From contig CAKQPT010000040.1 of NCBI GenBank assembly GCA_934270345.1, forward strand, positions 1-16,105: DNA of 16,105 nucleotides, written 5' to 3'. Below the pieces are notes generated by a model, which saw only the letters and a program-made list of their open reading frames with translations, made no database searches and was not told where the DNA came from. The position numbers and the translations under genes were made by a program. Source of the DNA: an uncultured Oribacterium sp. (lineage in GTDB: Bacteria; Bacillota; Clostridia; Lachnospirales; Lachnospiraceae). Of the stretch, positions 12,696 to 16,105 are shown one piece after another; the first letter of the stretch is position 1, and each line of letters starts with the position of its first letter.

Positions 12696-12737
12696 AAAAG
12701 TGCTCAAAACAGAAAGCAGAGTTTTGGACACTTTTTT
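12696..12737 (+). terminator. Terminator-like hairpin in the divergent region
   Basis: AAAAGTG-CT-CAAAAC (12696-12710) pairs with GTTTTG-GA-CACTTTT (12721-12735), giving two helices around a small mismatch, followed by a T run (12732-12737). It lies between two divergent genes in the 331-bp gene-free stretch 12574-12904, so it may insulate the TRAP promoter from upstream transcription or be the tail of a small or lost transcript. Its left end is A-rich, so it could also act on the minus strand. Confidence 0.6.
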
Positions 12738-12810
12738 GCAGCTTATAAAATGCGTATAAAATAGTTGACCGGATAACCACAAAAATATGATGGGCGCTGT
12801 GCTGAATAAG

Positions 12811-12838
12811 TTGACATTATTTGTATAAGTTGTATAAT
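12811..12838 (+). promoter_or_regulatory. Near-consensus sigma-A promoter of the TRAP operon
   Basis: TTGACA (12811-12816), a 16-bp spacer and TATAAT (12833-12838) match both consensus boxes exactly. Transcription should start near 12845, giving a leader of about 60 bases. That leader begins with a hairpin GACGAAAG/CTTTCGTC (12849-12870), which may stabilise the mRNA. AGGGAGG lies before the dctP ATG. Confidence 0.85.
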
Positions 12839-12904
12839 AACGGCACTGGACGAAAGTGCGTGCTTTCGTCGAAACGAATTTTTTCCATACCATAGGGAGG
12901 CATA

Positions 12905-14011
12905 ATGAAAAAACGTATTTTATCACTCGTCGTAGCAGGTGCGATGGCCATGTCACTGGCAGCATGTGGAGGCAACGGTACACCGGCAGCAACTCAGGCA
13001 GCAACACAGGCAGCAGCAGAGAGTAAGGCTGAGGATAACAAGGGCGGCGCAGATCCGGCACAGGTTGAGCTCAACCTGATCATCGCATCGAACCAGACCT
13101 CTGAGGAGAACCCATACTCCATCGGTATGGACGCATTCAAGGATGCACTTGAGGAGGTTTCCGGCGGAAAGGCGACCGCAACCGTTCATAAGGGAACCCT
13201 CGGCGAGAACGAGAATGAGCTCGTAGAGAAGCTTTCCATGGGTGCAGCGGATCTCGTTGTTGCATCTCCGGGATTCATGACATCCATCGGTGTACCAGAG
13301 GTAGATTTCTTCTCCCTGTACTACATCTTCGACAGCTTCGATCACTGGGAGGCAGCACTTGACGGCGATTTCGGTGCCAAGATGCAGCAGACCATCCTCG
13401 ATAAGACAAACAACGGCTTCCGTGTAATGAGCTACTGGACCTCTTCCGTACGTGATTACTATGGTAAGAAGGCCATCAAGACACCGGCAGACCTGAAGGG
13501 CATGACCATTCGTACACAGTCCTCACAGGTTCAGCAGGAGTTCTGGAAGCAGTGTGGCGCCGTTCCTACCTCTGTTGCATGGGGCGAGCTTTACCAGGCA
13601 TTACAGCAGGGCGTTGTAGATTCCGCAGAGAATGACTACACATCCTTCATGCTCAAGGAGCATCACAAGACACCAAACGGCCACTATATCTGCGAGACAC
13701 ACCACGATTTCACAACCCGTCTTCTCCTCATGGATGGCAACCGCTACAACAAGCTGACCGATGAGCAGAAGCAGTGGGTAGACGCAGCCTGCAAGAAGGC
13801 AACCGAGGTTGAGCGTGAGACCGTTTACTCTATGTTCAAGTCTTCCAAGGAGAAGGTAATCGCGGACGGTGCAGAGGTTACTGCATTTGAGGATATGGAT
13901 ATCGATGCATTCAAGAAGATTGCAGAGCCGATCCAGGAGAAGTTCGCAAAGGACAACGGCATGGAAGAAGAGCTTGAGATGGTAAAGAAGGCAAATCCAG
14001 CCAACAAGTAA
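12905..14011 (+). CDS. dctP: TRAP transporter substrate-binding lipoprotein (DctP family)
   Basis: A 368-residue exported lipoprotein. The signal peptide MKKRILSLVVAGAMAMSL leads to the lipobox LAAC with Cys21, followed by a flexible Ala/Gln/Thr-rich linker. The mature DctP fold includes PADLKGMTIRTQSS, with the conserved Arg that clamps the substrate carboxylate, and QQGVVDSAENDYTSF, the usual second ligand-binding segment. TRAP binding proteins capture organic acids (C4-dicarboxylates, sugar acids, keto acids, sialic acid) and deliver them to the DctQM membrane unit, driven by a sodium or proton gradient. The ligand here cannot be told. It is the first gene of a three-gene operon with a near-consensus promoter; the lipid anchor fits a Gram-positive host. 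Confidence 0.94.
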   Translation: MKKRILSLVVAGAMAMSLAACGGNGTPAATQAATQAAAESKAEDNKGGADPAQVELNLIIASNQTSEENPYSIGMDAFKDALEEVSGGKATATVHKGTLGENENELVEKLSMGAADLVVASPGFMTSIGVPEVDFFSLYYIFDSFDHWEAALDGDFGAKMQQTILDKTNNGFRVMSYWTSSVRDYYGKKAIKTPADLKGMTIRTQSSQVQQEFWKQCGAVPTSVAWGELYQALQQGVVDSAENDYTSFMLKEHHKTPNGHYICETHHDFTTRLLLMDGNRYNKLTDEQKQWVDAACKKATEVERETVYSMFKSSKEKVIADGAEVTAFEDMDIDAFKKIAEPIQEKFAKDNGMEEELEMVKKANPANK

Positions 14012-14099
14012 TCATCCGGCATTCGGATATCCGTCTCGATCGACGCTGGCATTGACCGCGGAAATCGAAACAAAGATCAGAAACTGAAACAGATCTCAG

Positions 14100-14175
14100 A
14101 CAGAGAAGCGGGCAGACCGTAACGAAGAGCAGATCATAGACGCTGCAGGGAACGGATTGCAGCTTCTCTGTTTTT
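14100..14175 (+). terminator. Intercistronic hairpin and U tract between dctP and dctQ
   Basis: ACAGAGAAGC (14100-14109) and GCTTCTCTGT (14162-14171) are exact inverted copies followed by TTTTTA; a smaller CTGCA/TGCAG stem (14143-14162) overlaps the right arm. It is probably a partial terminator or processing site that lets the binding protein be made in excess over the permease, as is common for solute-binding proteins. The long loop makes termination strength uncertain. Confidence 0.5.
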
Positions 14176-14197
14176 ATCACTACATACTTGGGGTTAA

Positions 14198-14686
14198 ATG
14201 ATGAAAAAAGCAATTAAGGGTCTGAAAAATCTACAGGTCATGGTCGCAGCAGTATTCCTGTTCATCTTCCTGATGACCGTCGTTATCCAGATGGCGACGA
14301 GATTTATGGGAATCGCAGCGACATGGACCGAGGATGTATCGATGTATTCGTTCATCTGGGCAGTATTTATGGGTGGAGCTGCGATGGTTGATGACAAGCG
14401 TCACTTCGCATTCACCTCTTTCTATGACAAGCTGAAGAATGAGAAGGCGAAGAGCGTCCTTCAGATCGTCATCGACATCGTTATGCTGATCTTCGCAGTA
14501 CTGATGCTTGTGTATGGCATTCAGATCACGAAGCAGTTCTGGAACTACACCTGGACGAACATTCCGAGCTTCAAGAGAGGCCCGACCTGGATGTGTCTTC
14601 CGATCTGCGGCGGTACCGCCAGCATCTATCTGGTTTATCAGATCTATGAAGAGATTATGAAGCTTGTTCACGGAGGTAAGGCATAA
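14198..14686 (+). CDS. dctQ: TRAP transporter small permease subunit (DctQ family)
   Basis: A 162-residue membrane protein with four hydrophobic segments: near residues 13-33, 47-63, 85-107 and 130-148. The second lies after a TWTEDVSMYSFIWAVFMGGA motif, the typical DctQ W.EE/D...Y...W..F.G signature. A cytoplasmic loop VDDKRHFAFTSFYDKL also fits. It bridges the binding protein and the large DctM channel. ATG 14198 is followed immediately by a second ATG (14201), and GGGG is the only nearby ribosome binding site. The stop overlaps the dctM start (TAATG), which indicates tight coupling. Confidence 0.92.
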   Translation: MMKKAIKGLKNLQVMVAAVFLFIFLMTVVIQMATRFMGIAATWTEDVSMYSFIWAVFMGGAAMVDDKRHFAFTSFYDKLKNEKAKSVLQIVIDIVMLIFAVLMLVYGIQITKQFWNYTWTNIPSFKRGPTWMCLPICGGTASIYLVYQIYEEIMKLVHGGKA

Positions 14687-15975
14687 TGGGCGCTCTACTG
14701 GTTATTTTATTTATCGTATTTGTTGCCATCGGTGTGCCGATCTCCTTCGCACTGGGCGTGGTTTCCTTCACCGGTATCATGTCGATGCCGACGATTCCGA
14801 ATACCGTCGTATTCACGAAGATGTTCAACGGTATGAACTCCTTCACCCTGCTTGCGGTTCCGCTCTTTATTCTCGCAGCAAACCTCATGAACGAGGGTGA
14901 TATCACTGACCGTCTGGTTGCCTGCAGTAATGCGCTGGTCGGCCGTTTCCGTGGTGGACTTGCGTACTCAAACGTACTCGTATCCATGGTTTTCGGTGGT
15001 ATCTCCGGTTCTTCACAGGCAGATACCGCAGGTATCGGTTCCATCCTGATCCCGGCCATGATCGACACCGGTTATGATGAGGGAACCGCGGTAGGTGTTA
15101 CCGCAGCCTCCTCGACACTTGGATCGATCATCCCGCCGAGTATCACCATGGTTGTGTATGCGGGTATCGCAAACTGCTCGACGAGTGCGCTCTTCATGTC
15201 GGGTCTTGTTCCTGGCATCCTCCTCGGTCTTTCACAGATGGCCGTGGTTAAGATGTATTCCAAGAAGAAAAACTTCCCGAAGATGGATCCGGTTCCGGTG
15301 AAGGATGTGGCGAAGCTCGTGCTCAACTCTCTTCCAGCACTGCTTTCCCCGGTGATCCTGATCGGTGGTATCGTCACCGGCTTCTTCACACCGACCGAGG
15401 CTTCCGCTGTATGCTGTGTATATGCACTTCTGATCGGTCTGTTCTTCTACCGTTCACTGAAGTTCAGCATGCTTCCGAAGATCCTGATCGAGACCATGAA
15501 GCTGTCCTCCCTGTCCCTGTTTGCACTTGCAACCGCAAACGCGCTGGGTGAGCTTCTCAGCTACTATCAGCTGAATATGATCGTACAGTCCTTCTTCGTA
15601 TCCATCCCGGGTGGAAGAACCGTATTCCTGATCGTCGTTGTGTTGTTCTTCCTCTTCATCGGAACCTTCATGGATGCGGTACCGGCGATGATCCTGTTCT
15701 GCCCGATCATCCTTCCGTCCGCAGCAGCACTCGGCATCAGCCCGATCATCCTCGGACTCATCATCATCGTAACCCTGGCTCTCGGCCTCGTTACACCGCC
15801 GTACGGCCTCTGCCTCCTCATCGCATCGAGTATCGCGAAGATCTCGATTGAGGATGCCTTCAAGGGAACACTTCCGTACTTCCTGTCTTCCCTTGCCGTA
15901 CTTGCAGTAATGATTCTGTTCCCGGACCTCTGGCTTCAGATTCCGGCCTTCCTGTTCCCGGCACTGTTCGCATAA
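14686..15975 (+). CDS. dctM: TRAP transporter large permease subunit (DctM family)
   Basis: A 429-residue, very hydrophobic protein with about 12 membrane segments, full length for DctM. Family hallmarks are IGVPISFALGV near the start, VPLFILAANLMNEGDITDRL, the channel motifs VFGGISGSSQADTAGIGSIL and ASSTLGSIIPPSITMVVYAG, the second-half counterpart GTFMDAVPAMILFCPIILPS, and the late LGLVTPPYGLCLLIASSIAK. It carries the substrate with Na+ or H+. AGGTAAGG precedes the ATG. No further gene is seen before the window edge. Confidence 0.95.
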   Translation: MGALLVILFIVFVAIGVPISFALGVVSFTGIMSMPTIPNTVVFTKMFNGMNSFTLLAVPLFILAANLMNEGDITDRLVACSNALVGRFRGGLAYSNVLVSMVFGGISGSSQADTAGIGSILIPAMIDTGYDEGTAVGVTAASSTLGSIIPPSITMVVYAGIANCSTSALFMSGLVPGILLGLSQMAVVKMYSKKKNFPKMDPVPVKDVAKLVLNSLPALLSPVILIGGIVTGFFTPTEASAVCCVYALLIGLFFYRSLKFSMLPKILIETMKLSSLSLFALATANALGELLSYYQLNMIVQSFFVSIPGGRTVFLIVVVLFFLFIGTFMDAVPAMILFCPIILPSAAALGISPIILGLIIIVTLALGLVTPPYGLCLLIASSIAKISIEDAFKGTLPYFLSSLAVLAVMILFPDLWLQIPAFLFPALFA

Positions 15976-16009
15976 GGAAAATAGGCGCAGCGTTCTGTTT
16001 GCGCATATC

Positions 16010-16028
16010 AAAAAAGCTCCCGCGAGGG
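16010..16028 (+). terminator. Decapitated terminator after dctM
   Basis: AAAAAAGCTCCC (16010-16021), GCGA loop (16022-16025) and GGG (16026-16028) are the left arm, loop and first bases of the right arm of a classic A-GCTCCC-GCGA-GGGAGC-T terminator. The expected AGCTTTTTT is missing and unrelated sequence follows. The original dctM terminator therefore appears to have been interrupted. Confidence 0.5.
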
Positions 16029-16105
16029 CAATGTCATTAAGTTAAGATGACAAAACAAAGATCTCTATACCAGAAATGGTATAGGGGTCTTTTTTTTACA
16101 ACAAA
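16029..16105. mobile_element. Possible left end of an inserted element (continues past the window)
   Basis: Sequence abruptly unrelated to the preceding terminator begins here, with a GTCAT...ATGAC dyad (16033-16037, 16047-16051). Its opening CAATGTCATTAAGTTAAG looks to me like an insertion-sequence terminus seen in gut Clostridia, but that is memory-based and no transposase is inside the window. Confidence 0.3.
16059..16097 (+). terminator. Rho-independent terminator near the right edge
   Basis: The arms 16059-16071 and 16078-16090 pair over 13 bp (two G-U pairs) around a 6-base loop, and eight T residues follow (16090-16097). It now serves as the effective terminator for dctM. If it lies within an inserted element it would also block outside transcription from entering that element. 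Confidence 0.85.

Noticed and set aside
15454..16011. 185-residue highly charged minus-strand frame opposite dctM
   Set aside because: Its Glu/Asp/Arg-rich composition is the expected complement of hydrophobic DctM codons, and there is no start signal.
1..16105. CRISPR array, tRNA, rRNA or attachment site
   Set aside because: No regularly spaced repeats, tRNA-like cloverleaf or rRNA sequence was noticed on either strand; the short repeats found are isolated pairs.

Overview
The window looks like a chromosomal accessory region of a low-to-mid GC Firmicute, most likely a gut-type member of the Clostridia (Lachnospiraceae-like). The reasons are strong AGGAGG-type ribosome binding sites, a RibU ECF substrate-binding protein under an FMN riboswitch, a DUF6935-like protein, an NrnA-like DHH phosphoesterase and a RhuM-family protein. 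The taxon is inferred from protein flavour, not from a marker gene.

Left third (1-4495): a graveyard of defence and mobile-element genes around a few intact ones. In order it holds a gene tail, a type I restriction HsdR N-terminal-domain gene broken by two frameshifts, an intact RhuM-family gene, a minus-strand toxin-antitoxin pair in which both partners have lost internal sequence (PIN toxin and RelB/DinJ-type antitoxin), an intact RelB/DinJ antitoxin whose RelE-type toxin is cut off after about 12 codons, an intact DHH-family phosphoesterase, and the first 50 codons of a transposase with an in-frame stop.

Middle (4496-10804): a DUF6935-like gene converges on an HxlR-family repressor gene. 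That gene diverges from a small flavin-reductase-like (PNPOx-fold) gene across about 300 bp rich in palindromes. Next comes the centrepiece: an FMN riboswitch followed by five tightly packed genes, closed by a very strong terminator. They encode RibU riboflavin uptake, an FAD-binding fumarate-reductase-like flavoprotein, a PNPOx-fold protein fused to a two-cluster ferredoxin, a zinc-type macrodomain ADP-ribosyl hydrolase, and a class M sirtuin (SirTM) ADP-ribosyltransferase. The macrodomain-SirTM pair is a known reversible protein ADP-ribosylation module usually found with a GcvH-like lipoyl carrier and a lipoate ligase. Here those two are absent and flavin redox proteins take their place, all under flavin-nucleotide control. 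This is the best candidate for an undescribed system.

Right third (10805-16105): a GH13-family alpha-glucosidase on the minus strand diverges from a complete TRAP transporter operon (DctP lipoprotein, DctQ, DctM). The operon has a near-perfect sigma-A promoter. The stretch after dctM looks interrupted: a terminator hairpin has lost its right arm and unrelated sequence, possibly an insertion-sequence end, follows to the window edge.
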